Below the pieces are notes generated by a model. That model was not told the DNA's origin. It worked only from the letters and a program-made list of their open reading frames with translations, and did no database searches. This document shows positions 10,750 through 20,282 of a stretch of DNA of 64,000 bases, piece after piece. The position numbers and the translations under genes are program-made. The stretch spans positions 1-64,000 of the forward strand of contig LGRX02027067.1 in NCBI GenBank assembly GCA_001247695.2, in the 5' to 3' direction. This DNA is from Cymbomonas tetramitiformis (Eukaryota; Chlorophyta; Pyramimonadophyceae; Pyramimonadales; Pyramimonadaceae). Positions within the stretch are counted from its first letter, which is position 1. Each line of letters begins with the position of its first letter.

Positions 10750-12370
10750 CAAAAGTCGGGACGGATTTGTTGGTGTCGCTATTTTTTAATGATTTTGTTG
10801 TATTTGAATGTTGCGTGATCGGGACCCTTTAGTAAGCTTGCGACAGACTGAGAGGGCGGACTCGAGACTTTTTCTGGGCTAGTTCAAACTGAACCCAGAA
10901 TACAAAATGAAAGATCTCAAACTACAACCCCTCGGTATCTTAATTACACCCTAAAGGGTGACATCCTGAGCACAATCTCACATGTTTACACCACTTTACT
11001 GAAGTTGCCTGTAGTTACTGATTAGTGACAGCGTTTTGTGTGCATTTTGCTGCCAGTTACCAATCATCCAAAAATTGAAAAATATCATCGAGTTGCAATC
11101 CGAATGGAGGCTAGTTGCTCCCCACTCATATTCTAGTGCATACTTAGAAACGACTCGAAATGCATATTACGATTAGAATACATTCGGATATATTCTTATC
11201 GTATGAGATGTTTGCAACAAACACCGGCTTCTCGTGGTATTGGAGCCGGGTTTTCGCTGGTGACAGACGTAGCAGTATTCAGGAGATGAGACAGGCGCTG
11301 CATTTTGCCGTTGTATGACAAGGAAGTCATGACAGGTCTCATGATAGAGATAATATTATTGATGAAAAGATGGCTTGTCTGTGACAGTTACAGAAGAGTC
11401 ACAGTCTTGGCCGCATGAATCGTAGTTTGTTAAGTATCGGATGAGGTGTCTTCGCGCGCTCAGAGCTTATTGGCTGTCCGTACCGGACAGAAGATTGTGC
11501 TATGCAGAGAGGATGATAGATGTGATGACAGTTACTAGTCGGACCGTTAAGTACCCTGCGCTCGTGGGACTTCGCTAACAAGGCCGACGAGATCTTCTTC
11601 AACTTGTCTCGCTCAGTTGATGAGAATACTAATATCTAGTAGGCTCAAGTAAAGTATATGAAATGTGCAATAAACATCTGTAAGACATAATGTGCACGAA
11701 AGAAGCTCTGCAAAGGCTCAGTATCGAACAGGAACGGAGGGACGAGAGGCACTGCTGAAAAGCCTTACTGTGGCAGTCAGCAGTGTCATCATGAGTGTCT
11801 GTCACAAGTACTGGTCGCGCGTCGAGAGATGTCACTATCTTATCGGAAATCGTGGAACGGACTACCGGGTACGAACTACTGTATCGCAGCGCAGTCGATT
11901 GTGTCATCACGGCCTACTGTATGCGAATGCGTACTACGGCAGTCTGTGTGAAAGTCCGAACCTCATGACACCACCACATCACGTGGACGTGTGAGGTGTG
12001 CTAGTGCAGGCAAATAAATAAGTACATAACCCATGATGGGCAAGCTAAAGCTAGTAAAGCAAGCTAGGCATGTCAAATGATCCATATAGTTGGCGAAGTA
12101 GTTGACCAGAATAGGTAAAAAATAGTCATAACCATAAGTAAACAGTGCTTAAACAGTGCTGTCCAGAATAACCAATAGTAAGTAAGTAATGCAGGATAGT
12201 GGCGTTGTTGTCAAAGTAGTTGATGCGATGAAATATGTGGCGGAGACAGAACCTCTAATTGGTGCCTCCGGGTCATCAGAAATAGCATGCAATAGCAGCG
12301 GCCACCTTCCCTCGCCTCAGGTCACCCTATCAGGTTCTGCCTCCGAAGTGATGCAAGAATGAGCTGGTCA
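10750..12370. other. No supported gene; probable copia 3' end at right
   Basis: No open frame in this 1.6 kb resembles a known protein. The right part (about 12,000-12,370) is likely the 3' end or LTR of the copia remnant whose RNase H lies at 13,322-13,520, because the TRIM splits that sequence at 12,370. I could not define an LTR there. Confidence 0.4.
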
Positions 12371-12657
12371 TGTTACGGATCGAAGATTAGAAGACGCCCG
12401 CAGTCGCGATGTTGGTACGTCATCGTCGATGTCACGATAAATCCTCGATCGGTAATCATCTGAGTTGTACGAGTACCACTAAAATGCGCGAAGATATCAT
12501 CAATAGCTTCGCGTAGCTCAGTGGTCAGAGCGTCGCACTAGAGAAGCGAACGTCGCGGGTTCAAATCCCGTCGTGGAGCATTTTCGCCCCATGACGATAT
12601 ATGATTTGACCCGGCTCGTACAGCGAAAATCCCCGCACCGATTTTCAGACCGTAACA
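12371..12657 (+). repeat. TRIM 5' LTR
   Basis: 287 bp, TGTTACGG...CCGTAACA with 8-bp inverted ends. It carries the tRNA-like gene at 12507-12579 and directly abuts the primer-binding site. Confidence 0.92.
12507..12579 (+). tRNA. tRNA-like gene inside the 5' LTR
   Basis: A full cloverleaf can be drawn. The acceptor stem is 7 bp (CTTCGCG with CGTGGAG, two wobbles). The D stem is GCTC/GAGC with a loop holding TGG. The anticodon stem is 5 bp with one A-A mismatch and the loop CTAGAGA. The variable loop is 5 nt and the T stem is GCGGG/CCCGT with loop TTCAAAT. A box TAGCTCAGTGG and B box GGTTCAAATCC fit RNA polymerase III promoters. The anticodon position reads AGA (serine), but the short variable arm does not fit a serine tRNA and the discriminator is C, so charging is doubtful. 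An extra G at 12506 could pair with C12579. The likeliest role is an internal Pol III promoter. Confidence 0.7.
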
Positions 12658-12675
12658 TTGGTATCGAAGCGACGG
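12658..12675 (+). promoter_or_regulatory. TRIM primer-binding site
   Basis: TTGGTATCGAAGCGACGG starts at the first base after the 5' LTR. TGGTATC.. is the usual complement of the 3' end of initiator-Met tRNA; the match becomes imperfect after about 8 bases, so the exact primer is uncertain. Confidence 0.65.
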
Positions 12676-12971
12676 TTCGGAAACCGCCTCGGATGTAACG
12701 GCATAAGGCACACGATGTGACCTGCGCTAAGATCGCGTATGCTCGGGCACGATGATGTGACCTGCGCTACGATCGCGTATGCATGGGCACGATGTGACCC
12801 GCGCCGATGACGTGGATTCGGGCCGCACCCCAAGAATTGCGATGCACCGCCTTCGGTGCGATGGGCTGCATCCCAAGAACTGCTATTCGGCTCATAGAGC
12901 TGCCACGTCATCACATCCGAGGTCGGACCTCTGAAAAGTAACTCGACACGAATGTCGTGAGGTCACGACAC

Positions 12972-12988
12972 TTTAAAGAGGGGAGATA
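12972..12988 (+). promoter_or_regulatory. TRIM polypurine tract
   Basis: A purine run AAAGAGGGGAGA ends 2 bases before the 3' LTR, the expected place for priming plus-strand DNA synthesis. Confidence 0.75.
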
Positions 12989-13275
12989 TGTTACGGATCG
13001 AAGATTAGAAGACGCCCGCAGTCGCGATGTTGGTACGTCATCGTCGATGTCACGATAAATCCTCGATCGGTAATCATCTGAGGTGTACGAGTACCACTAA
13101 AATACGCGAAGATATCATCAATAGCTTCGCGTAGCTCAGTGGTCAGAGCGTCGCACTAGAGAAGCGAACGTCGCGGGTTCAAATCCCGTCGTGGAGCATT
13201 TTCGCCCCATGACGATATATGATTTGACCCGGCTCGTACAGCGAAAATCCCCGCACCGATTTTCAGACCGTAACA
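12989..13275 (+). repeat. TRIM 3' LTR
   Basis: 287-bp copy of the 5' LTR with about two substitutions (near 13084 and 13103). It is followed by the GGTCA target duplication. Confidence 0.92.
13117..13190 (+). tRNA. tRNA-like gene inside the 3' LTR
   Basis: Same sequence as the copy at 12507-12579: A and B boxes intact and the same AGA anticodon loop. The copies have stayed identical, as expected when both LTRs are copied from one template at insertion. Confidence 0.68.
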
Positions 13276-13321
13276 GGTCATGTGCCTGTTATTTCTGCAA
13301 CTGCTGTTCTGAGGCTCTGAG

Positions 13322-13520
13322 CTTTTGGGCTGCTGCTGTCTGAAGCTGTTCCCTAAGCTTAACTGCTCTCTCTCTCCTATATCCAATAATCTAGCAGTGA
13401 ACTTATCTATGATGTGGACTCCGTGTTTGGTGGTGGGGAGGGACTTAATGAAAATGTCAGCAAGATTCTCATCTGTGGGAATCCATACTGGGCGAAACAG
13501 TTTGAGAGGACCTTTGTCAC
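13322..13520 (-). pseudogene. Ty1/copia RNase H fragment
   Basis: On the minus strand the translation contains RPVWIPTDENLADIFIKSLP followed by KHG..IIDKF. This is the C-terminal signature of Ty1/copia RNase H (IPT..NLADIFTK.LP..KH). Only this tail is recognisable; upstream the frame turns into unrelated GC-rich sequence. The TRIM sits just 3' of it, so it inserted near the end of this older copia element. No reverse transcriptase or integrase remains. Confidence 0.75.
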
Positions 13521-13639
13521 AACTTCGCACACCCATCGTACAGACCCCCCTTACGAACCCGCAACCCCCCTGCGGGGGGGGGAGCACAACTGCTCCTAGT
13601 TCCCACGCCACGCTGCCCACGCTACAGGTCGCTGCCTGT

Positions 13640-14600
13640 AAAGCCTCGCCCCTTCGCAACCTCCCATGCCCACGCCACGCACTTATACCCGCCCACAGAT
13701 TCCCCACCGTTACAGTTCCCGAAAAATCACGCGAAGCCGCAAGCCCCCCCAGGTCAGTCCGATCAGATTGCGATCACGATCGCCGCTCCCCCGTAACCGC
13801 TCCGTTTATATCCCCTCAATTACACGCAGTTATAACCACCGCACGTACTCGCAAAGGCACTCTCCACGTCAGTTTCCCCGCCCTGCAGAGTCGTCGACCA
13901 ATAAGAGAACCCGCAGACAGATCCGATCAGATCGCCCACGCGCCCCCAGTTAATTACAGACTCGGTCAGCACGACAACTTTGTCTTTCACTTTCCCATTC
14001 CACTCCAACTTTGCAGAACCCACTGCCCGACAGTCACCCAAGTCTGCACAGCTGCCAGTCGCACATCAAGCAGGAACGGCGCCAGCAAGGCGCACAGCGC
14101 AACCGCAGCCGCGACCGTCTGATCAGGCTCAGCCCATCAAGACGCCGCCGCCGGCGCCTGATTGGCCGATGTGAACGCCCGGCAGTCGCAAAGGCACGAA
14201 CTGGTACAGGGGGAGATGGAACGACAAGGCTGCCCGCCTGACGGTCAAGCTACCCCGCGATACGCACAAGAGCTCCCGCGCAGCGACTGCCCGTTGTCGC
14301 TTCGCCTGTCTCGCTTTTGATGTCGCGGCAGAGCTGTCACGGTAGCATGACAGTCGTTCTGGCTACCCCGCATGACAGGTTGCACCAGGCAGGTCATCGG
14401 CGGAAAACCCCGAAACTGTACATGAACAATCTGGCGTACGATCAGCGCACTGACGCTTGAGCTATCTCGATCTAGCGGCAGATACGAACAGGCACTTTGA
14501 AAGTTCGCGAAGTAGCAGAAGGCATTGACACCGCGACTGCCCGCACGGCGGTCCGCGTGCGGAGAAAACAGCTACTGGGGCGCATTCTTTTGCGGTTCAA
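13640..14600. other. No supported gene
   Basis: GC-rich sequence with several overlapping short frames, Arg/Pro-rich in all of them and without recognisable domains. It may be the 5' part (LTR or leader) of the gag-type element that follows, but I found no direct repeat to define one. Confidence 0.4.
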
Positions 14601-14603
14601 GAC

Positions 14604-15797
14604 GTGGAGGGCGACTTCTGCGCCGCTGCCTTCCAGCACGCCATCGACAGCAACGACGCCGACCGCTTCGACGCGCTACTATGCTTCTTGGCGGGCGGCA
14701 AGCCCGTAATGCTCGAGGACCTCTCCGCCGCCTCCTTCTGTGTGGGCGACACTGTTGAGACTCACGCCATCGACGAGTATCTGGGGTGCTGCCAACCCGC
14801 TGACACCCGCTTCGGGGTCTGCGCGGTTGGTGGTGCCATGAACGTCAACAACTTCCAGGTCCACGACAAGATCCTTGACGGCGCTTTGGTCGTGCCGCCG
14901 CCGCCAGCACCGCCTGCCGCTCCGCAGTCGGCGGTGTCCGACGAGGGCATGTACCTAGTTAGCGCACTGCACGCCCACGAGCCGGACACGTCCTTCATGG
15001 ACACGTTTGCGGTGAGACTTGAGCTCACTAACCCTGACCCGCCCCTCGCGATGCATTGCATGGGGCCCGTGGCACCCGTTGATTCGGTTTCAGTGACTGG
15101 GGAGGAGTCCGAGGATGACGACGAGGGTAGTCCGCCGCCGCGGCAGGCTTTGGGCTGCGGCAGACCGCCGTTGGGCTTTGGGTATTCCGCCCTGACGTCA
15201 CTCGCGGTTTGCATGTTTTTCATCGTGCGTGCCGCTGCTGTACCGTCGGCCGCTTCAGCCTTCGGTGGTGTTAGCATGGGCGCCGAGGCGGCTCCACCGG
15301 TCGGTGGTGTCGTTCACGGGCAGCCGGGAATGCTTCTGGCGCCGACAACAGCCTTACGCACATCTTCAATCGACAATCGAGGTTTGGGTTCTACCCACAA
15401 TTGCCCCACGCATGATTTATCAGCAGCGCCGGAGCACAGCGACGACGAGGTCGGTGGTGCTGATGTGCTATCACCCGCAGCTATCCTACCGTTCCGGTAT
15501 TGGCAGCCGGCGGGGTGGTACTTAAATTTGCATGGTGATTACCCTGGCTGGCTTTGCCTTTGGCACCCGGGTCCCTCGCAGCCGCATGTGGCTGCTCCGA
15601 CCCTTCCGATGCCACCCTCGCCACGCAGGTGGTGCTCCGCCATCGCCGTCGCCGGACTACTGTATGCCCCACCCGCCTCGGACGAGGGGGGCGAGGGTGG
15701 ACCCTCTTCGATCGGGCGCAGAGATCGGCTGGTTACACCGGGCGCAATTGACAACAACAACATCGGAGCTTTCTCATTTTGCTCCACGCACGCATGA
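14604..15797 (+). CDS. Retroelement ORF with C-terminal gag-like TM segment
   Basis: An open frame of 397 codons. The first codon is GTG, so the true start may be at 14709 (ATG) or further upstream. Around residues 180-215 it carries GCGRPPLGF followed by a hydrophobic helix (SLAVCMFFIVRAAA). The intact gag-type protein at 45942-48233 has GCGKPPWGF plus a transmembrane helix near its C-terminus, so I infer a common family. The rest (Asp/Glu patches, Pro tracts) matches nothing I know. It lies just upstream of a decayed gag copy at 16401-18312 and is probably part of the same or a related element. Confidence 0.45.
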   Translation: MEGDFCAAAFQHAIDSNDADRFDALLCFLAGGKPVMLEDLSAASFCVGDTVETHAIDEYLGCCQPADTRFGVCAVGGAMNVNNFQVHDKILDGALVVPPPPAPPAAPQSAVSDEGMYLVSALHAHEPDTSFMDTFAVRLELTNPDPPLAMHCMGPVAPVDSVSVTGEESEDDDEGSPPPRQALGCGRPPLGFGYSALTSLAVCMFFIVRAAAVPSAASAFGGVSMGAEAAPPVGGVVHGQPGMLLAPTTALRTSSIDNRGLGSTHNCPTHDLSAAPEHSDDEVGGADVLSPAAILPFRYWQPAGWYLNLHGDYPGWLCLWHPGPSQPHVAAPTLPMPPSPRRWCSAIAVAGLLYAPPASDEGGEGGPSSIGRRDRLVTPGAIDNNNIGAFSFCSTHA

Positions 15798-15834
15798 AAC
15801 CTCAGACAGTGCAGACACCGACTATGTTTCGGAG

Positions 15835-15902
15835 GACAGTGGTACCAGCTCTCCTGGGCGCTGTGACAGTGGTACCGGCTCTCCCGGGCGCTGTGAAAGT
15901 GG
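15835..15902 (+). repeat. 30-bp tandem repeat
   Basis: About 2.3 units of a 30-bp sequence beginning GACAGTGGTACC, differing by two or three bases. It lies downstream of the preceding ORF's stop. Confidence 0.85.
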
Positions 15903-16400
15903 CTAGTGCTGACGTGATTGAGATTAACCTGCCTTCAGTTTGAGATGCTGTAGGTGCATGTTGCCCCAAGATGGGCTCTGTTTCGGGTTTTCGGTGTATC
16001 AGAATTCGGCAGTAGAAAGTAGTGGCACAGCTGCTGCACTGCCTGTTCGGGAAAGGGGGCCTGGCCAGTATGAGCACAGTGCCTCCTGACCCACTAGCAC
16101 TGACTTTTCTGCCTCCCGGTAGGCATTTGTTTCCTGTTTCGGCTACCTAGTTTGGTCCCCACACTAGGTGGTGTGCTGGATTTGGCACAGCGACACCTAA
16201 AATATGTCACCTGCCTCATCCTAGAGTAGTCTGGGTGACCGTCACTCGTAGGTCGAAACCTAATCCCTGCACTTAAAGTCAGGTATATGTTTATCTGTTT
16301 TATCTCATCAATGCGACCGTTCTGATATCGAAACCCTATCTTAGGGTATAACGACACATAGATATATATCGGCCCTGTATATCTAGCAACAAGAAACAAA

Positions 16401-18312
16401 ACGACTCGACGTAAGCTTTTGAAGGAGTCCGATTTGGACTCCTCCATCAGGCTCTCCGACGCGGTGCGTGACTCCCCAACGTGCCGCACGCCACCAGTCC
16501 CTATCCCTCCTCCACGGGCAGAGCATGAGACGGACGCTGTCCGCATTGCTCGTGAAGGGTATGCGTCGGCTAAGGACATTGTGACGACCATCTACTCCAA
16601 AGGGAAACATCGGAAATGGGCGAAAGCTGTCCGTCAACACCAGCTTGGTGGTGAATATTTCGGCGATGCGACGGACGTGTCCAAGCTGGCGAAGGTGGTC
16701 ATCGCAATCAAGTCCGAGATCTCTACAACAGCTGGACTTAGTTGCGACGTCTTTGACCTTGACAACCCTACTCTTGGCGTCCAACGGGCAATTCTCTACG
16801 ACACGCTCACCTATGTCGTCGAGCCTGACTCAGTGGCCTACGGTTACTTACTGGGCACCGACTCCGCGACGGACCGGGGTGGGCGACGGGCCCTCATCGA
16901 CCTCATTAAAGGTCGTGTCCCCCCCCCGCAATTCGTCAGAAGCACCAAGCGGAGCACTCAGCTTTAAGGTATCCCGCCCAAGTGGGCCCACGGCCGGTGT
17001 TGGCCATGGAGCAGCGCCTGGTTCGTGAGAACCGCGCCGAGGACTGGACCCCACAGCTGCTACGCGTAAAGCGCAGCTGTGGGAGAGCCTTGACCCCGTT
17101 TTCTACGCGGCGGTCAAGGTGAAATTTCCTAGGTTGCAAGACCTAGCGCATGTCTCATTGGCGGAATTGTCTGACTTGGTTTCTTCAATTTACGTGTCTT
17201 GGCAGCAGTACGCGGGCGGTACCCCTGGAACCGCTGCAGCGGTGGGGGTACTTGGCGACGAGAAGCCCGACCGCGACGACATTCTTGGGAAGCTACTCGC
17301 GAGGCTAGACAAAATCGAGGCCTTCATTGAAACCCAACGGCTTGGAGGTGCGGCGGCGGCTCCCCCCAAGCGGCATCGCAAGGGACTCGACGGGTTCCGC
17401 GTCGGGACGCACACCGACCCTCGTGTTGGGTTTGATCCCGGCGCGAAGAAGGCCATGGTCCCGAAGTGCCCAAGGTGCCCCACGGCCGGTGACGGTCATC
17501 GTTACCACTCGTGGGCGGATTGCCCCTTAGGGGGTAAGCGGCAGCCGGCGGATTCCACGGCGGCTTACTGCCAGCCGGTGGAGGAGTGCACTCCGGAGGA
17601 GGTGCACACCCTCGCCCTGTGCCAGGTGTTCCGGGCGGCTGCAGAGGATGGGGCATCGGCGTTTGCGGCTGCGGTGGAGTTGCATGGCGCGCCCGCGGTT
17701 GTGGGGGTGGGTGCGGCGGCTGGTAGCGTCGACATCTCGGCGTACGGCTTCTCCACAGGGGCTTCCGGTGCTTCTGGTGACGACGACATCGACGTCCATG
17801 AGGAGCTTCGTGGCCATCGTCAACAAGTTGGTACGGCAATCTCCATGGGGCAGGTATCTGTTCCTCCCGGGCAGAGACTCTCTTTTGCGGGTGTCTCTGC
17901 GGAGCCGCAGGGTCCGATTGTGCCTTCGGCTGGTGGTGGCCAGCCTGCGTTCGTGGGACATCTGCTCACTCCGACGGAGGAGTTCCCTGGCAGGATTGAG
18001 TTGGTTCCTGTGCGGCATCACGTGCCGACGGTGCCGATTGACCCGCCGGTGTCAGCGGTGGCATGCTCTTTCCAGCGGGAGGCGGCATCATTCGTGGAGC
18101 CCGGGGAGAAATCTCGGGCTCCGATCGACGACTTGTTCTCAGGCATGAACGAGGAGGATTCACCTCCTCCAATCGACGGAGGGCCACGTGCGGCGACACC
18201 TTGCCGTGTCTCGGCGGTGCGCCCTCAACAGGTGGTGGGCTGCGGTGTCAAAGGAACGTTGCCCAATCTTGAGAGCGGGGTACTTGGCTTGAAACCTCCT
18301 ATATATTACTAG
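16401..18312 (+). pseudogene. Gag-type protein, decayed copy
   Basis: Homologous along its length to the intact gag at 45942-48233. Matching landmarks are an N-terminal TTRR..SDLDSSIRL, then GTDSATDRGGRRALIDLIKG, AALRYP/SALRYP, DPVFYAAVKV and GFRVGTHTDPRVGFD. A zinc knuckle C-X2-C-X9-H-X4-C (about 17467-17522) and DISAYGF complete the set. The start ATG has become ACG. Two frameshifts are needed: one in a C run at about 16918-16928 and one near 17050. Pieces are open at 16419-16967 and 17119-18312. It represents an older insertion of the same LTR retrotransposon family. Confidence 0.75.
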
Positions 18313-19501
18313 TTGAGAGGCTTTCAACCAATGTTTGCTCACGAACTCCCTCGGTGTTCTCAAAGCACCGGTGTATGTTGGGGTCACGTGCCAACACGAC
18401 GTCCTTTTTGCAAGGACTAACTCGAGTGTTGTCCGGGTGCAACCAAAAAGCTCTAACAAGAGCACAAGTCGCCATTGTCAAGCATCGGGTAGACAATCTC
18501 CGTTCCGCAAGCATCACGCCCTCCCAAAAAAGGCCACGACGCCCTCTCTCCGCAGTTGCCATGTGTGCCCCCTCCCTCAAGTTTGCATTTCCGACCACCC
18601 CAAGCGTTCCAACGCGTTGATGCACACCAAGCATCGTGCAAGCCGTACGCACCAAGTTATCCTCGGCCAAGTTGCTCCCAAATGCCGCAGCCGCTATCCC
18701 CTTCGTTAGACTAACGTTCGCACGTGTGTTTCGTCGTGCTAAGCGTGATAACGCGTCCCTCAAATTCGCCACAACACAATTCTTCACCGTCTCCACGCGC
18801 CGGTCACCTAACGACACCAATGCCGCTTTGCACTCCTTGTGCACCTCCGAACTCAAGCCCGCCGGAAGGGACTCGATATACGCCCTCACCGCACCCGCAA
18901 TGCGGTGAGGGCTTCTCCCAAATGCCGTTCGCGTCTTCTCGATCCACCAACCCTTATTCCCGCGCGTCAACTCCTCAAAACCGTCACTTACTTGCGGCAA
19001 TTGACCTCTAGGACGTTCGTGCGTTTCCTCATCTCCACCTTGCAACTCGTCTGACATTTCCACATCGTCACAAACCTCCTCTGAGTGAGCGTGATTAACA
19101 TCACCTTGTCCTTTTGCTGATGTCCAGGCCTCGCACAACAAATCTATCTTCCCCACCAACGTGTAAAGCGTATCCATATCATCATCTTTCAGGGGCCACA
19201 CTCCAAGAGGTATAATGCGAGCGGAATCCCCAACCTCTACGAGAAGGGGTAACAAGTCTATAAGAACGGGAGGAATATCCCAATTCGGTCCCGGATTGTA
19301 GGCAGCGTCGGAGCCACACAACGCCAAGAAAACGCTCACTGCAAGCAGCGCAATGTGGAGAGTCGTACATAACACCCCAAATAGCCACGATCGTTGATCC
19401 CGCACGAGCGTGACGTTCAATAACCCTTCCCCGATATGCGTCCCTGTCACCAAACAATCTAGTAAGACATACGTAAACCCTTCCTTGACGCGAAGTCTCA
19501 C
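18299..19501 (-). CDS. Unknown ORF with N-terminal hydrophobic segment and NPGP
   Basis: 400 codons are open from a GTG. The first ATG is at 19178, but coding character extends upstream of it. Near the N-terminus a hydrophobic stretch (LHIALLAVSVFLALCG) is followed by SDAAYNPGP, which resembles the 2A-like / LINE-type NPGP motif. The key E of DxExNPGP is A, so skipping is doubtful. The remainder is helical and basic with no family I recognise. It is divergent from the PHD gene at 20283 and shares the 104-bp repeat region as a likely bidirectional promoter. A mobile-element gene is plausible. Confidence 0.45.
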   Translation of the reverse strand: MRLRVKEGFTYVLLDCLVTGTHIGEGLLNVTLVRDQRSWLFGVLCTTLHIALLAVSVFLALCGSDAAYNPGPNWDIPPVLIDLLPLLVEVGDSARIIPLGVWPLKDDDMDTLYTLVGKIDLLCEAWTSAKGQGDVNHAHSEEVCDDVEMSDELQGGDEETHERPRGQLPQVSDGFEELTRGNKGWWIEKTRTAFGRSPHRIAGAVRAYIESLPAGLSSEVHKECKAALVSLGDRRVETVKNCVVANLRDALSRLARRNTRANVSLTKGIAAAAFGSNLAEDNLVRTACTMLGVHQRVGTLGVVGNANLREGAHMATAERGRRGLFWEGVMLAERRLSTRCLTMATCALVRAFWLHPDNTRVSPCKKDVVLARDPNIHRCFENTEGVREQTLVESLSTSNI

Positions 19502-19722
19502 AGCAGCACAATCACATGTGTATTGTACACACGTTTCGGGGTGTAGATATTCATACCGTTAAAGCTTGTGGGATTGGGGCGCCGCTTCGTGCTGCCACCC
19601 ATATTCGCGCCCTCCGACAACGTTTGCTCCGATTCCAAGACATATCGCGTATGCATATCCATAGTAATATATACAAGTTTGTCTTTCTCTTCAAGCATTT
19701 TCACATACTTACTTCCACGAAA

Positions 19723-20200
19723 TGCTTGGGCGGTTTTGTCCGCGATTCATACTGAGCTGACGTCACACGTGCATGCACATTTCTCGTATGTCGGATCCGA
19801 TCCCAGATCCATCGACGTACGAGAAATGCTTGGGCGGTTTTGTCCTCGATTTATAATGAGCTGACGTCACACGCGCATGCACATTTCTCGTTTGTCGGAT
19901 CCGATCCCAGATCCATCGACGTACGAGAAATGCTTGGGCGGTTTTGTCCTCGATTTATACTGAGCTGACGTCAAACGTGCATGAACATTTCTCGTATGTC
20001 GGATCCGATCCCAGATCCATCGACGTACGAGAAATGCTTGGGCGGTTTTGTCCTCGATTTATAATAGCTGACGTCAACGTGCATGAACTTTTCTCGTATG
20101 TCGGATCCGATCCCGGATCCATCGACGTACCCGAAATGCTTGGGCGGTTTTGTCCTCGATTTATACTGAGCTGACGTCACACATGCATGCGCAGTTACTG
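19723..20200. repeat. Five 104-bp tandem repeats with TGACGTCA
   Basis: Units start at 19723, 19827, 19931, 20035 and 20137, giving steps of 104, 104, 104 and 102. Each carries a TGACGTCA palindrome (or a one-base variant), the bZIP/CRE core, and GGATCCGATCCCAGATCC. The array fills the space between two divergent genes, ending 80 bp before the start at 20283. Conservation of the bZIP core in nearly every unit points to a regulatory array. Confidence 0.9.
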
Positions 20201-20282
20201 CGTCTCCGCGCCTTAGTTGGTGCAAGCGAGCGGAAACCATTCTTGAAGAACACTTCTTAGAGCTAGCACTTCGGAAACTGCA

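Larger units (their letters stand above)
12371..13275 (+). mobile_element. Complete TRIM retrotransposon with tRNA-like LTRs
   Basis: Two 287-bp direct repeats (12371-12657 and 12989-13275) begin TGTTACGG and end CCGTAACA, the TG..CA termini of LTRs. I count about two differences between them, so the insertion is young. A 5-bp target duplication GGTCA flanks it (12366-12370 and 13276-13280). Immediately after the left LTR comes TTGGTATCGAAGC, which resembles a primer-binding site for initiator-Met tRNA. Immediately before the right LTR is a polypurine tract (AAAGAGGGGAGA). The 331-bp interior has no coding capacity and a short direct repeat (about 12717-12790). At 905 bp it is a terminal-repeat retrotransposon in miniature, dependent on another element's enzymes. 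Each LTR holds a complete tRNA-like cloverleaf. Confidence 0.92.

Noticed and set aside
12507..13190. Two functional serine tRNA genes
   Set aside because: The anticodon loop would read AGA, but the variable arm is only 5 nt, the anticodon stem has a mismatch and the discriminator is C. Both copies lie in LTRs. I list them as tRNA-like.
19723..20200. CRISPR array
   Set aside because: The 104-bp period has no alternating unique spacers; the whole unit repeats. The setting is eukaryotic.
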